A stretch of DNA of 64,000 bases. Origin: Prochlorococcus marinus str. SB. GTDB lineage: Bacteria > Cyanobacteriota > Cyanobacteriia > PCC-6307 > Cyanobiaceae. Shown here one piece after another: positions 14,717 to 22,886 of this stretch. Made by a program: the position numbers and the translations under genes. The stretch spans positions 310,001 through 374,000 of the forward strand of contig NZ_JNAS01000001.1 in assembly GCF_000760115.1 (NCBI RefSeq). Direction: 5' to 3'. The first letter of the stretch is position 1; the number at the start of each line of letters is the position of its first letter. The notes under the pieces were generated by a model. That model had not been told where the DNA came from, ran no database searches, and saw nothing but the letters and a program-made list of their open reading frames with translations.

Positions 14717-16558
14717 ATGTCTATTTTCCAAAAAGTTTTATTTAATAAAAAAGCTCCATCAAAGTCAATTATCAAAAACTCCTTAATCGCAGGATCCTTA
14801 ATATTTTCTGGTTTTGGGTATGAAGTATTGGCTAAAGGCAAATCATATATTGCAGTAGAACCACTAGTTTGTGATTTAGTTAAATCAATTGCACTACCCT
14901 CTGACAAAGTTACATGCTTAGTAGATAGAAAACAGGATGTTCATGACTTAAAGATCAATCCAAGGCAAGCTCAATTATTAAATAGCGCAGACAAAGTTTT
15001 CACTTTAGGTAAAGAAATGACTCCCACTATGAAAAACTGGGAAGATAAGTCAAATACTGTTGTGGTTGGTGTTAGTGCCATCGAAGTTGAGAATCCTTCT
15101 AGCGAAGAAGGAGGAGCTTTTGAATGGGCTGGCCTATTCGAACTTACAGCAGGAAATTATAAATGGTCATTTGCGAAGGTTGATGGTGAATATGCAGACC
15201 CCGCCATGAAAATGGTCATTCTTGAATCAGATGACATTGAATTATCTGAAGAATTAGCAGAAGAGCTATTGGGATCTGATCAAAATATTGAAAAAAGCAA
15301 TAATGGTATTCTTTCTGCAAGTGACAAAGCCTTCGTTTTAAATTTTGATCAAAAGAAAGATATCACGGAATTTAATGTAGAAATCAAAAAAGATGGTAAG
15401 TATGCTTTCTTTACAGAACATATGCCTTTTGAATTTGAAGCAGATGAACACTTCTTCAAAGATCTAGCTAAAAATGATATCGAACCAGTCGCTCAAGAAC
15501 CTGATATGGGAGGCCATAGTGAACATGGCACAGAAGGCTTTGAATGGGCAGGAACTTTTGATCTTAAGGAAGGATCATACAAATGGTCATTTGCAAAAGT
15601 CGATGGGGAATATGCAGATCCTGCTATGAAAATGGTTATCCTCAAATCTGGCGATATTGAAGAATCTGAAGAACTTGCAAAGGAACTTTTAGATTCCGAT
15701 GACTCTATCTACAAGGCTGATAATGATGTTTTATTAGCAAGTTCAAAAGCAATATCACTTAATTTTGATCAAGGTAAAGAAAGTACAGTATTTAATGTAG
15801 AAATTAAAAAAAGTGGTAAATATACATTCTTTACAGAACATATGCCTTTTGAATTTGAGGCAGATGAACACTTCTTTAAAGATGTATCCAACAATGATGT
15901 AGAGCCTATTGCGCAAGTTCCAGATGAGGGAGATGGGCATCACCACCATCATCATCATGGACATGGAAGTTTAGACCCTCATGTATGGCATGATCCAGCC
16001 AATATTATAAAAATGAGTAAAGTAATCTCAAAAAACTTAAAAAAGGATATCTCTATTTTTAACAGAAAAGATAGAAAATCCATAAATGAAAGAATTGATT
16101 CAACTGAATCTTTACTCAGTGGCCTAAATGAATGGATTCTTGACCAGGTAACAACAATACCTGAGCAAGACAGGGTGCTTGTCTCAAAACACAAAGCTAT
16201 GGATTATTATGGTGCTGCATTCGGATTTGAGACAGTTAGTTTACTAGACTTCCTTGGCGATTCATCAAGCTTAAGACCTGAAAACATTAGTTCAACTTTG
16301 AATATGCTAAAGGAAGAAAATGTTAAGGCAATATTTCCAGAACAAATACCAGCGTCTAAGTTATTAAAAAACTTAAGTAGGCAAAGTTCTGTACCTTTAG
16401 CTTCTAATCAAATATTTGTTGATGGTTTAATGATGAAAGGAAATACTATAAGCGTTGCAGTTCACAACACTTGTACTATTGTTGATTCATTAGGTGGAAG
16501 TTGTGATAAAGAATCTGGCTCCAGTCTTGAGTCTGAATGGTACAAACTTTCAGATTAA
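14717..16558 (+). CDS. znuA: Zinc ABC transporter substrate-binding protein with two inserted copies of a novel domain
   Basis: A 613-residue protein, about twice the normal ZnuA length. Residues 1-40 look like a signal or membrane anchor. Residues 43-130 and 420-600 are the two halves of a cluster A-I metal-binding protein; the likely zinc ligands are H76 (in QDVHDL), H422/H425 (in SLDPHVWHDP), H492 (in SKHKAMDYYG) and an acidic residue in FPEQIP. Between the halves are two tandem repeats (about residues 135-263 and 275-400), each starting FEWAG and ending near FFTEHMPFEFEADEHFF, then a run of seven His (408-414). The adjacent CobW protein carries a similar domain. Such His-rich loops buffer zinc in ZnuA. 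The protein should work with ZnuB and ZnuC in the periplasm. Confidence 0.85.
   Translation: MSIFQKVLFNKKAPSKSIIKNSLIAGSLIFSGFGYEVLAKGKSYIAVEPLVCDLVKSIALPSDKVTCLVDRKQDVHDLKINPRQAQLLNSADKVFTLGKEMTPTMKNWEDKSNTVVVGVSAIEVENPSSEEGGAFEWAGLFELTAGNYKWSFAKVDGEYADPAMKMVILESDDIELSEELAEELLGSDQNIEKSNNGILSASDKAFVLNFDQKKDITEFNVEIKKDGKYAFFTEHMPFEFEADEHFFKDLAKNDIEPVAQEPDMGGHSEHGTEGFEWAGTFDLKEGSYKWSFAKVDGEYADPAMKMVILKSGDIEESEELAKELLDSDDSIYKADNDVLLASSKAISLNFDQGKESTVFNVEIKKSGKYTFFTEHMPFEFEADEHFFKDVSNNDVEPIAQVPDEGDGHHHHHHHGHGSLDPHVWHDPANIIKMSKVISKNLKKDISIFNRKDRKSINERIDSTESLLSGLNEWILDQVTTIPEQDRVLVSKHKAMDYYGAAFGFETVSLLDFLGDSSSLRPENISSTLNMLKEENVKAIFPEQIPASKLLKNLSRQSSVPLASNQIFVDGLMMKGNTISVAVHNTCTIVDSLGGSCDKESGSSLESEWYKLSD
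15119..15940 (+). repeat. Tandem duplication inside znuA (two units of about 420 bases)
   Basis: Phe 135 and Phe 275 begin equivalent FEWAG blocks, a 140-residue period. The two units share SFAKVDGEYADPAMKMVI unchanged and nearly identical FFTEHMPFEFEADEHFF ends, while the middle parts have diverged (ESDDIELSEELAEELL against KSGDIEESEELAKELL). The duplication is in frame and both copies look intact. Confidence 0.85.
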
Positions 16559-16635
16559 ATTTTTCTAATAAAAACGGTTTTCATTTCTTATTATTACTAT
16601 TATTAGACTATTGTTTATTTAGTAAAAATCAGTAA

Positions 16636-17985
16636 ATGAGCATCAAAGATAAAGTTCCCGTAACCATCCTCACTGGATTTTTAGGCTCAGGGAAGACTAC
16701 TTTGCTTAATAGGATATTGAGTGAAGAGCACGGGAAAAGAATAGCCGTAATTGAAAATGAATACGGTGAAGTTGGTATAGATCAAGGACTCGTAATAAAT
16801 GCAGATGAAGAAGTTTTTGAGATGTCAAACGGGTGCATTTGTTGCACTGTTCGCGGTGATTTAATAAGAGTCCTTGGCAACCTTATGAAGAGAAGAGATA
16901 AGTTTGACTATGTCTTAGTAGAAACGACAGGATTAGCAGATCCAGGGCCAGTTGCTCAGACTTTTTTCATGGATGAAGAGATTAGTTCTGAATTTACTCT
17001 CGATGGAATTGTGACTTTAGTTGATGCTGCTCATATTGATCAGCAACTAGGAAGGAGTGATGAAAGTTCAGAACAAGTAGCATTTGCTGATGTTCTTGTC
17101 CTCAATAAAACTGATTTAGTCTCTGATGATGCACTAGATACTCTTGAATCAAGATTGAGAGATATGAATCGAATGACTCGAATTATTCGAGCCGAGAATG
17201 CCAAAGTGCCAATTGAAACAGTCTTAAATCTAAGTGCATTTGATCTTGATCAGATCCTTAAACGCAGGCCAACATTCCTTGAACCAGAATATCCTTTTGA
17301 ATGGACAGGTGTTTACAATCTTGATGCAGGTAAATATGAATTAATGCTGGAAGAAGGACCAGATCCAGAAATGTCCCTAGTAGCTCTTTTTAACCAAGGT
17401 GAGAGTGAGGAGGAACTTAAAGATGGTGCTGAATCCTCCGTAAGACTTTATGCAGAAAAAGCTAATACTTTAGAGCCTGGGAATACTATTCCATATGGAG
17501 ATCATATAAATCTCAAATTGGATGGTAAAGGAAATAAATCCTTCATCTTGAATATAGAAAAACCAACAAAAATAGGTTTATTTACACAACATACTGCTGA
17601 AGAATTCAATATGAAAGTCATTAAAAGTGACGAAAATAAAGAGGTTCCATTTAATACTGAAAGGTTCTGGCAAGCAGAGCATGAACATGATGATGAAGTT
17701 GGCTCAATTGCTATTGAGCGTTTTGGAGATGTTGACCCAGAAAAACTAAATACCTGGATGGGAAGGCTTCTCTCAGAAAAAGGAGTGGATATATTCAGAA
17801 CTAAAGGTTTCATAAGTTACTCGGGGAACCCAAGGAGAATAGTTTTCCAAGGAGTACACATGTTATTTACTGCTCAACCTGACAAAGAATGGGGTAATGA
17901 ACCTCGTAGAAATCAACTTGTTTTTATCGGTAGAAATCTAAATGAAAAAGAGATGCAAGAAGGCTTTGATAAATGCCTGATATAG
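16636..17985 (+). CDS. CobW/COG0523-family zinc-related GTPase with inserted FEW domain
   Basis: A 449-residue G3E GTPase. Walker A is GFLGSGKTT (14-22), the metal-binding C-x-C-C is CICC (67-70), then VETTGLADP and NKTD. Residues about 221-330 are an insert not found in ordinary CobW proteins: FEWTGVYNLDAGKYEL, DPEMSLVAL, IGLFTQHTAEEF, matching in order the repeats in the adjacent ZnuA. HEHDDEVGS (about 348) and the C-terminal CobW domain follow. COG0523 proteins insert or chaperone zinc, cobalt or other metals; beside znuA a zinc chaperone is likely. It lies 77 bases after znuA and overlaps the WD40 gene by 13 bases. Confidence 0.85.
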   Translation: MSIKDKVPVTILTGFLGSGKTTLLNRILSEEHGKRIAVIENEYGEVGIDQGLVINADEEVFEMSNGCICCTVRGDLIRVLGNLMKRRDKFDYVLVETTGLADPGPVAQTFFMDEEISSEFTLDGIVTLVDAAHIDQQLGRSDESSEQVAFADVLVLNKTDLVSDDALDTLESRLRDMNRMTRIIRAENAKVPIETVLNLSAFDLDQILKRRPTFLEPEYPFEWTGVYNLDAGKYELMLEEGPDPEMSLVALFNQGESEEELKDGAESSVRLYAEKANTLEPGNTIPYGDHINLKLDGKGNKSFILNIEKPTKIGLFTQHTAEEFNMKVIKSDENKEVPFNTERFWQAEHEHDDEVGSIAIERFGDVDPEKLNTWMGRLLSEKGVDIFRTKGFISYSGNPRRIVFQGVHMLFTAQPDKEWGNEPRRNQLVFIGRNLNEKEMQEGFDKCLI

Positions 17986-19046
17986 AACCATTTAGCCCAA
18001 GAGGCATGTTCCATGAAGGATGGACAGCTGAAGTTAACGATTATGCCATAGCATGTGGTTGGGCTCTTAAAGGTAAACAATTTATTGTTGGTGACGTGGC
18101 AGGAGGTATTTTTGCATTCGAAGGAGATACTGGAAAAATTATTTGGGAAAAAGAAAATACACACTCTGGTGGTCTACTAGCAATGGCCATTCATCCAGAG
18201 GGTGAAATTTTTGCAACATCAGGTCAGGATGGAAATGTTCAAATTTGCAATTGCCATGAAGGTAAAGTTATTAAAACACTTTATCTCGGCAAAGGTTGGG
18301 TAGAACACCTCAAGTGGTCTAATGACGGTTTATTTCTAGCGATAGCTTCCTCAAAAAAAGTATATGTTTTTAATGAAATTGGTGAAGAGAAATGGATCTC
18401 AGAAGACCATCCAAGCACAGTAAGTGCAATAACATGGTCAAATAAAAATGAGCTGGCAACTGCTTGCTATGGAAGAGTGACATTCTTTGACATAGTTAAT
18501 AATAAAACGAATCAAAAACTTGAATGGCAAGGATCATTGGTATCTATGGAATTAAGTCCTGATGGAGATATAGTTGCCTGCGGTAGTCAAGACAATTCAG
18601 TTCATTTTTGGAGAAGATCAACAGGAATGGATGCTGAAATGACGGGGTATCCTGGGAAACCAAGTCACCTTTCTTTTGATGACAGTGGAAAATTACTAGC
18701 AACTAGTGGCAGCGAAAGAATTACTGTATGGAGTTTTTTAGGGAATGGTCCAGAGGGGACTATGCCAGGAGAGCTATGTCACCATACAGAACCCATTTCG
18801 AGTCTTGCCTTCTCAAATAAAGGTATGCTTGTAGCCTCAGGATCTAGAGATGGTTCTGTTGTCGCAAGTTTTCTAAAAAAAGACGGCAATGGAGACCCTG
18901 TTGGGGCTGCATTCGCGGGAGATTTAGTAGGGGCAATATCCTGGAGACCTGACGATTGTGCACTTGCAGCAGTTAATGCAAAAGGTGTTGTAAATGTATG
19001 GAAATTTAAAGTTCGTTCAAACCTTTTTTCTAAAGGGTTTAAGTAA
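17973..19046 (+). CDS. WD40-repeat protein linked to the zinc locus
   Basis: A 357-residue protein made of about seven WD40-type repeats; typical motifs are LLAMAIHPEGEIFATSGQDGNVQI, VSMELSPDGDIVACGSQDNSVHFW and ISSLAFSNKGMLVASGSRDGSVV. It should form a beta propeller, a platform for protein contacts, with no signal peptide. The start overlaps the CobW gene by 13 bases in a different frame, which implies translational coupling and joint function. The role with CobW (for example binding a zinc client protein) is inference. The Met at 17973 is the only start that preserves the first blade (MFHEGWTAEVNDYAIACGW). Confidence 0.85.
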   Translation: MPDIEPFSPRGMFHEGWTAEVNDYAIACGWALKGKQFIVGDVAGGIFAFEGDTGKIIWEKENTHSGGLLAMAIHPEGEIFATSGQDGNVQICNCHEGKVIKTLYLGKGWVEHLKWSNDGLFLAIASSKKVYVFNEIGEEKWISEDHPSTVSAITWSNKNELATACYGRVTFFDIVNNKTNQKLEWQGSLVSMELSPDGDIVACGSQDNSVHFWRRSTGMDAEMTGYPGKPSHLSFDDSGKLLATSGSERITVWSFLGNGPEGTMPGELCHHTEPISSLAFSNKGMLVASGSRDGSVVASFLKKDGNGDPVGAAFAGDLVGAISWRPDDCALAAVNAKGVVNVWKFKVRSNLFSKGFK

Positions 19047-19064
19047 AATTAGAAATTTATAAAA

Positions 19065-19220
19065 TTACCAATAGTTAGCTTTTAAATGTCTTTCCATACA
19101 AATGACTTCACAGTCATTATCAATACCTTTTGGGTGAATATCACAATATGAGAGGCATTGAAAATATTCGTCTATAGGATTAGATTGATCAGTTTTCCTA
19201 ACTTCTTTCGAATGATTCAT
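19065..19220 (-). CDS. 51-residue Cys-pair protein (twin Cx3C)
   Basis: The minus-strand frame runs from ATG 19218-19220 to TAA 19065-19067. It contains two C-x3-C pairs: FQCLSYCDIHP (C22, C26) and NDCEVICMER (C37, C41), spaced like small metal-binding or twin-Cys disulfide folds. It has no membrane segment. It converges with the WD40 gene. Its Cys content and position suggest a metal link, but no family is recognised. Confidence 0.55.
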   Translation of the reverse strand: MNHSKEVRKTDQSNPIDEYFQCLSYCDIHPKGIDNDCEVICMERHLKANYW

Positions 19221-19778
19221 AAAAGAGTTTCTCAATTATTTAGAATCAAGATAGTCGAATTAAATATCAAAAGAAATAAGCAAAACTTACTAAAAATATC
19301 CCAAAAAAATTAACACAATTGATTACCACTCTCGGACATTTTTAATAAAAAAGCAATGCGTATAAAAACGGATTGTCTTTAGAGAAATATTTTCCTAATT
19401 TTATATTGTTGAGTTCTAGGAGGTCTTTCAAAATGATCGATAGCCTGCCTGAAATTTCGGAATAAACCGAACTAATTTAATTAACTGCTCCAATTATTTT
19501 TTATCAATGTCTAAGCTTCCTTCTTCTGCATCGTTTAGGTGCCCTTTAAGAAACAAGCTTAATTCTAGAGTTTTTGCCCCAGTTAAAGACAATTAGTTAA
19601 TTTTGGTGAGCATTAGCTTAAAAGAAGTTAACAACAAGGATCCATGATTTAGGTACGTTATTAACTTCAGTAAAAATATAAGGAAGAGATAAAAGAGGGC
19701 TTAAATTAGCCCTCTTTTTTTAATAGGATGACTTTCTTCTAGTTTTATAGATAATTATTAAAATAATTAAATTTAAAA
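19221..19778 (+). other. 558-base stretch without a clear gene; probable noncoding RNA or long leader
   Basis: No frame longer than about 29 codons looks coding. A strong Shine-Dalgarno-like TAGGAGGT (19417-19424) precedes a 10-codon frame (19433-19465, MIDSLPEISE), and a 29-codon frame lies at 19507-19596. The stretch ends in a good plus-strand terminator (19693-19721). Together this suggests a transcript ending there that is not the neighbouring protein mRNA. Confidence 0.4.
19693..19721 (+). terminator. Rho-independent terminator
   Basis: AAGAGGGCT and AGCCCTCTT pair perfectly around a short A/T loop and are followed by a run of T residues. It lies 58 bases before the zinc-ribbon gene and 647 bases after the WD40 stop, so it more likely ends a separate RNA than the zinc operon. 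Confidence 0.75.
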
Positions 19779-20057
19779 ATGGTTCGATATTATTGCCCAT
19801 ATTGCAATCCTAAATATCAATTTCAAAAACAATCCTCAAAAGGTAATTTGATTTGTGGCTTGTGCGGAGAGGATCTTGTAAAAAAACCATTTATTAGATT
19901 AAACCAGATAATCGCTTTAGTTGCTGCTTCATCATTACTTTTACCGTTGATATATACTTTTATTTTTTTAATTAAAAATCAATTAAATCCTCCTAATAAA
20001 AATTATCAAGCAAATAGTCGTTTGATGATAGTTATCAAAGAAAAGTTTTTTAAATAA
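19779..20057 (+). CDS. Zinc-ribbon membrane protein
   Basis: A 92-residue protein. Residues 6-30 hold a C-x2-C ... C-x2-C zinc ribbon (YCPYCNP and CGLCGED), and residues 42-66 form a membrane helix (IIALVAASSLLLPLIYTFIFLI). It would place a small cytoplasmic zinc ribbon at the membrane. It lies between a terminator and the twin Zur-type sites upstream of cynA. The function is unknown; the metal motif fits the surroundings. Confidence 0.6.
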   Translation: MVRYYCPYCNPKYQFQKQSSKGNLICGLCGEDLVKKPFIRLNQIIALVAASSLLLPLIYTFIFLIKNQLNPPNKNYQANSRLMIVIKEKFFK

Positions 20058-20093
20058 AATTGAAAAATTTATGTATATCAGCTTTTATCAAAA

Positions 20094-20117
20094 TGAAAAT
20101 GATAATCATTTTTATCA
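20094..20117. promoter_or_regulatory. Zur-type operator 1 upstream of cynA
   Basis: AAAATGAT-A-ATCATTTT (20096-20112) is a perfect 8-1-8 palindrome, flanked by TGA on the left and TATCA on the right. Its centre is 43 bases from the next site, about four helical turns, so two dimers would sit on the same face of the DNA. Confidence 0.75.
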
Positions 20118-20138
20118 AAAAGAACACTTACTTATATG

Positions 20139-20157
20139 AAAATGATAATCATTTTTA
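20139..20157. promoter_or_regulatory. Zur-type operator 2 upstream of cynA
   Basis: A second perfect AAAATGAT-A-ATCATTTT (20139-20155), 179 bases before the cynA ATG and 30 bases upstream of the 21-base element that also occurs at the Cys-rich gene. Confidence 0.75.
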
Positions 20158-20184
20158 TAATTAAATAATTTTTAAGCTAATTAA

Positions 20185-20206
20185 TATGATTGATTTCTTA
20201 AGCTAT
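20185..20206 (+). promoter_or_regulatory. Conserved 21-base element after the Zur sites (copy 1)
   Basis: ATGATTGATTTCTTAAGCTA plus T at 20186-20206 matches 25032-25052 at 19 of 21 positions. TATGAT at 20185-20190 could be a -10 hexamer. Alternatively the ATG opens a leader peptide MIDFLSYFFI of 25 codons. Confidence 0.5.
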
Positions 20207-20266
20207 TTTTTTATAGTTTGCGAAATATCTTTATTCAAAAATATTTATACTTATTGTTTTTAAATA

Positions 20267-20280
20267 GTATTTATTTATAC
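20267..20280 (+). promoter_or_regulatory. NtcA-type site and promoter of the cyanate operon
   Basis: GTA-TTTATTTA-TAC is an exact GTA-N8-TAC NtcA site. TAAATA and TAATTT lie 20-24 bases downstream as candidate -10 elements, the usual spacing of NtcA-activated class II promoters. The cynA ATG follows at 20334. This predicts induction by nitrogen limitation. Confidence 0.7.
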
Positions 20281-20333
20281 ATATCAAAAACAATTCTAGA
20301 TAAATAATTTAAGCAATCAAAAAAAATTATTAA

Positions 20334-22019
20334 ATGATTATTCCAGCTAGTAATTTCACTCAAAAATATAACTTCGAATGTAAGACTTCAGATCAAATTT
20401 CAGAGAATAATCCCTCAAGTAATAAAACATTTCTTAAAAATAACTTTTTAAATCCATCAAACGATCATGGTTACTTCTGTGCATGCATAGAATGTAAGCC
20501 AATAGGAAATGATCATGAAAATTTTATGGCTGACATGCCAGATGACCCTGCTGAAATAATTTCAGATTTTTCTAGGATGGGGCTCATCAAAAATGAAGCT
20601 TATGAAATTGCTGATGCTATTTCAACTGCAGAAATGAGAGATCTTTTATTTTATAAAAATGCTTCTAATGGTGACCCTTATAAAGAGCAATTGCTTAGAG
20701 AATTAGCTAAAGAAGCTGGTGGATTAGATCAAGCCTTTCAAGCAGCATTTGGACCTCAAGCAGGTAAGTTCTTCGCTAAAACAAAAGCCTCTTCGCCAAT
20801 GGGTAGAAGACAATTTTTATCTAGCTTGGCTGCAGGTGCAGCACTAATTACAGTTGCTTGTTCCAACCAAAATAAACCTGCTAAACAACCAATTGATGAT
20901 ACCCCTATCAATGTAAATAATTTAGAGAAACAAACCTTAAGAGTTGGTTTCATACCTATAACTTGTGCTTCTCCCATCATTATGGCCGAACCAATGGGTT
21001 TCTATAACAAGTTTGGTATGGATGTAAAAGTTGTCAAAATGCCAAGTTGGGGAGCAGTAAGGGATTCAGCAATTGCTGGTGAATTAGATGCTTACCATAT
21101 GCTAGCTCCAATGCCAATTTCCATGACACTTGGATTGGGAACTGCACCATTTAGTGTAAAACTAGCAAGCATTGAAAATATAAATGGACAAGCTATTACT
21201 GTTGCTAACCGTCATAAAGGAAAAGTTAATGGTCCTGCTGACATGAAAGGATTCGTTTTTGGGGTTCCATTCCCATATTCAATGCATAATCTTTTATTAA
21301 GATATTATCTAGCCAAAGGTGGAGTTGATCCAGATAAAGACGTTCAGATTCGTCCTGTTCCACCACCAGATAGTATTGCACAGTTAGTTGCTGGAGATAT
21401 TGACGCATACTTAATGCCTGATCCGTTTAATCAAAGGGCGGTTTACGAAGATGCAGGTTTTATACATCTTCTTACTAAAGAATTATGGCCAGGGCATCCA
21501 TGTTGTGCTTTTGCAGCAGGGGAACCATGGATAAAAGAACATCCTGAAACTTTCAGAGCTCTAAATAAATCTATTATTGATGCTGCCGCTTATGTCTCAA
21601 CTCCTTCTAATAGAAAAGAAGTTGCAAAAGCTATTTCTGGAAGAGGATTTTTAAACCAACCTACAGAAGTAGTTGAAGCTGTTCTTACAGGCAAATTTGA
21701 TGATGGATTAGGTAAAAAACAAAATGTCCCCGACAGAATTGACTTTAAGCCTTATCCTTGGCAAAGTTTCTCTCATTGGATCCAATCTCAATTAATTCGT
21801 TGGGATTTAGGAGGCGCAGTTGCTGCAATTCAAGCAGGCGATTTTAATCCTAATAGTGCTTCAATATTTTTGACTGACGAAGCTCAAGCTTTAGAAAGAG
21901 AAATGGGGGGCAATCCACCAACTGCGAGATTTAGAAAAGAAATCTTAGCTTATGATGAATTTGATCCAAGTAACCCAATGCAATACATTAAAGATCAAAT
22001 TAAAAGGGACGGTTTTTAA
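20334..22019 (+). CDS. cynA: Cyanate ABC transporter substrate-binding lipoprotein with long N-terminal extension
   Basis: A 561-residue NrtA/CmpA/CynA-family protein. Residues 200-560 are the binding domain (LRVGFIPITCASPIIMAEPMGFYNKFG is the typical start). A Tat signal begins only at residue 156 (GRRQFLSSLAAGAALITVAC) with a lipoprotein-type Cys at 176. Residues 1-155 are extra: an N-terminal Cys cluster (C49, C51, C54 in YFCACIEC) and an acidic helical region. The frame is fully open and reads as protein, so the upstream ATG seems real, but translation from M156 would give a normal protein. Cyanate is inferred from cynS downstream. It has an NtcA site and two Zur-type sites upstream. Confidence 0.8.
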   Translation: MIIPASNFTQKYNFECKTSDQISENNPSSNKTFLKNNFLNPSNDHGYFCACIECKPIGNDHENFMADMPDDPAEIISDFSRMGLIKNEAYEIADAISTAEMRDLLFYKNASNGDPYKEQLLRELAKEAGGLDQAFQAAFGPQAGKFFAKTKASSPMGRRQFLSSLAAGAALITVACSNQNKPAKQPIDDTPINVNNLEKQTLRVGFIPITCASPIIMAEPMGFYNKFGMDVKVVKMPSWGAVRDSAIAGELDAYHMLAPMPISMTLGLGTAPFSVKLASIENINGQAITVANRHKGKVNGPADMKGFVFGVPFPYSMHNLLLRYYLAKGGVDPDKDVQIRPVPPPDSIAQLVAGDIDAYLMPDPFNQRAVYEDAGFIHLLTKELWPGHPCCAFAAGEPWIKEHPETFRALNKSIIDAAAYVSTPSNRKEVAKAISGRGFLNQPTEVVEAVLTGKFDDGLGKKQNVPDRIDFKPYPWQSFSHWIQSQLIRWDLGGAVAAIQAGDFNPNSASIFLTDEAQALEREMGGNPPTARFRKEILAYDEFDPSNPMQYIKDQIKRDGF

Positions 22020-22090
22020 TTTATAAAAATTGTTTTTATTAGTATTTATTAATACAACAATTCTGAATTTCTAATTAAATAATCTAGGAG

Positions 22091-22873
22091 ATGAACAAAG
22101 CTATTTCTACTCGGCTTACTTTTGCAGTAGCAATTTTGAGCCTCTTAATTTTTATCATTCTTTGGCAAGTAATTGCTCAACAAGGATTATTAGTCAAGAA
22201 TTTCCCAGGTTCATTTAAAACAATAGGATCATTAATTTGGTGGGTATCAGATCCATTTTTTGATAATGGTCCAAATGATTTAGGAATTGGAACTAACTTA
22301 CTTATAAGCTTAAGAAGAGTATTAATTGGATATAGCTTAGCTGTTTTAGTCGCTGTTCCTTTGGGGGTTTTTATGGGGATGTCGAAATTAGCTCAGTCCT
22401 CTTTAAATCCATATGTGCAACTTTTAAAACCCGTTTCCCCTTTAGCATGGCTTCCTGTAGGACTTTTTGTTTTTAGAAACTCAGAGATAACAGGCATTTT
22501 CGTTATTTTCATAACAAGTATTTGGCCAACATTAATTAATACTGCTTTTGGTGTAGCTAGTATTAATCCTGATTATTTGAGAGTTTCTAAATCTTTAGGA
22601 GCAAGTAAATCAACAACTATCAGGAGGGTTATTTTGCCAGCAATCATGCCAAACATTCTTGCAGGGATGAGAATATCAATGGGAACAGCTTGGCTTGTGA
22701 TTGTTGCTGCAGAAATGCTATTGGGTACAGGAATTGGTTATTTTATTTGGAATGAATGGAATAATTTATCTCTTGAAAATATATTTGTTGCAATAATAAT
22801 AATTGGATTTACAGGATTTATTTTGGATCAATTTTTTGGATTTCTTCAAGATAAATTCGACTACAGTATCTAA
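22091..22873 (+). CDS. cynB: Cyanate ABC transporter permease
   Basis: A 260-residue integral membrane protein of the NrtB/SsuC/TauC type, with about six helices. The coupling loop contains LRVSKSLGASKSTTIRRVILPAIMPNILAGMRISMGTAW (the EAA-x3-G region that contacts the ATPase). It sits 71 bases after cynA and 13 bases before the ATPase gene. The family moves nitrate, bicarbonate, cyanate or sulfonates; the neighbouring cyanase favours cyanate. Confidence 0.82.
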   Translation: MNKAISTRLTFAVAILSLLIFIILWQVIAQQGLLVKNFPGSFKTIGSLIWWVSDPFFDNGPNDLGIGTNLLISLRRVLIGYSLAVLVAVPLGVFMGMSKLAQSSLNPYVQLLKPVSPLAWLPVGLFVFRNSEITGIFVIFITSIWPTLINTAFGVASINPDYLRVSKSLGASKSTTIRRVILPAIMPNILAGMRISMGTAWLVIVAAEMLLGTGIGYFIWNEWNNLSLENIFVAIIIIGFTGFILDQFFGFLQDKFDYSI

Positions 22874-22886
22874 ACTTATTGATTAA

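Noticed and set aside
15755-15964. Antisense frame opposite the His-rich part of znuA
   Set aside because: It is the shadow of the His codons (Met-rich opposite strand) and has no protein-like pattern.
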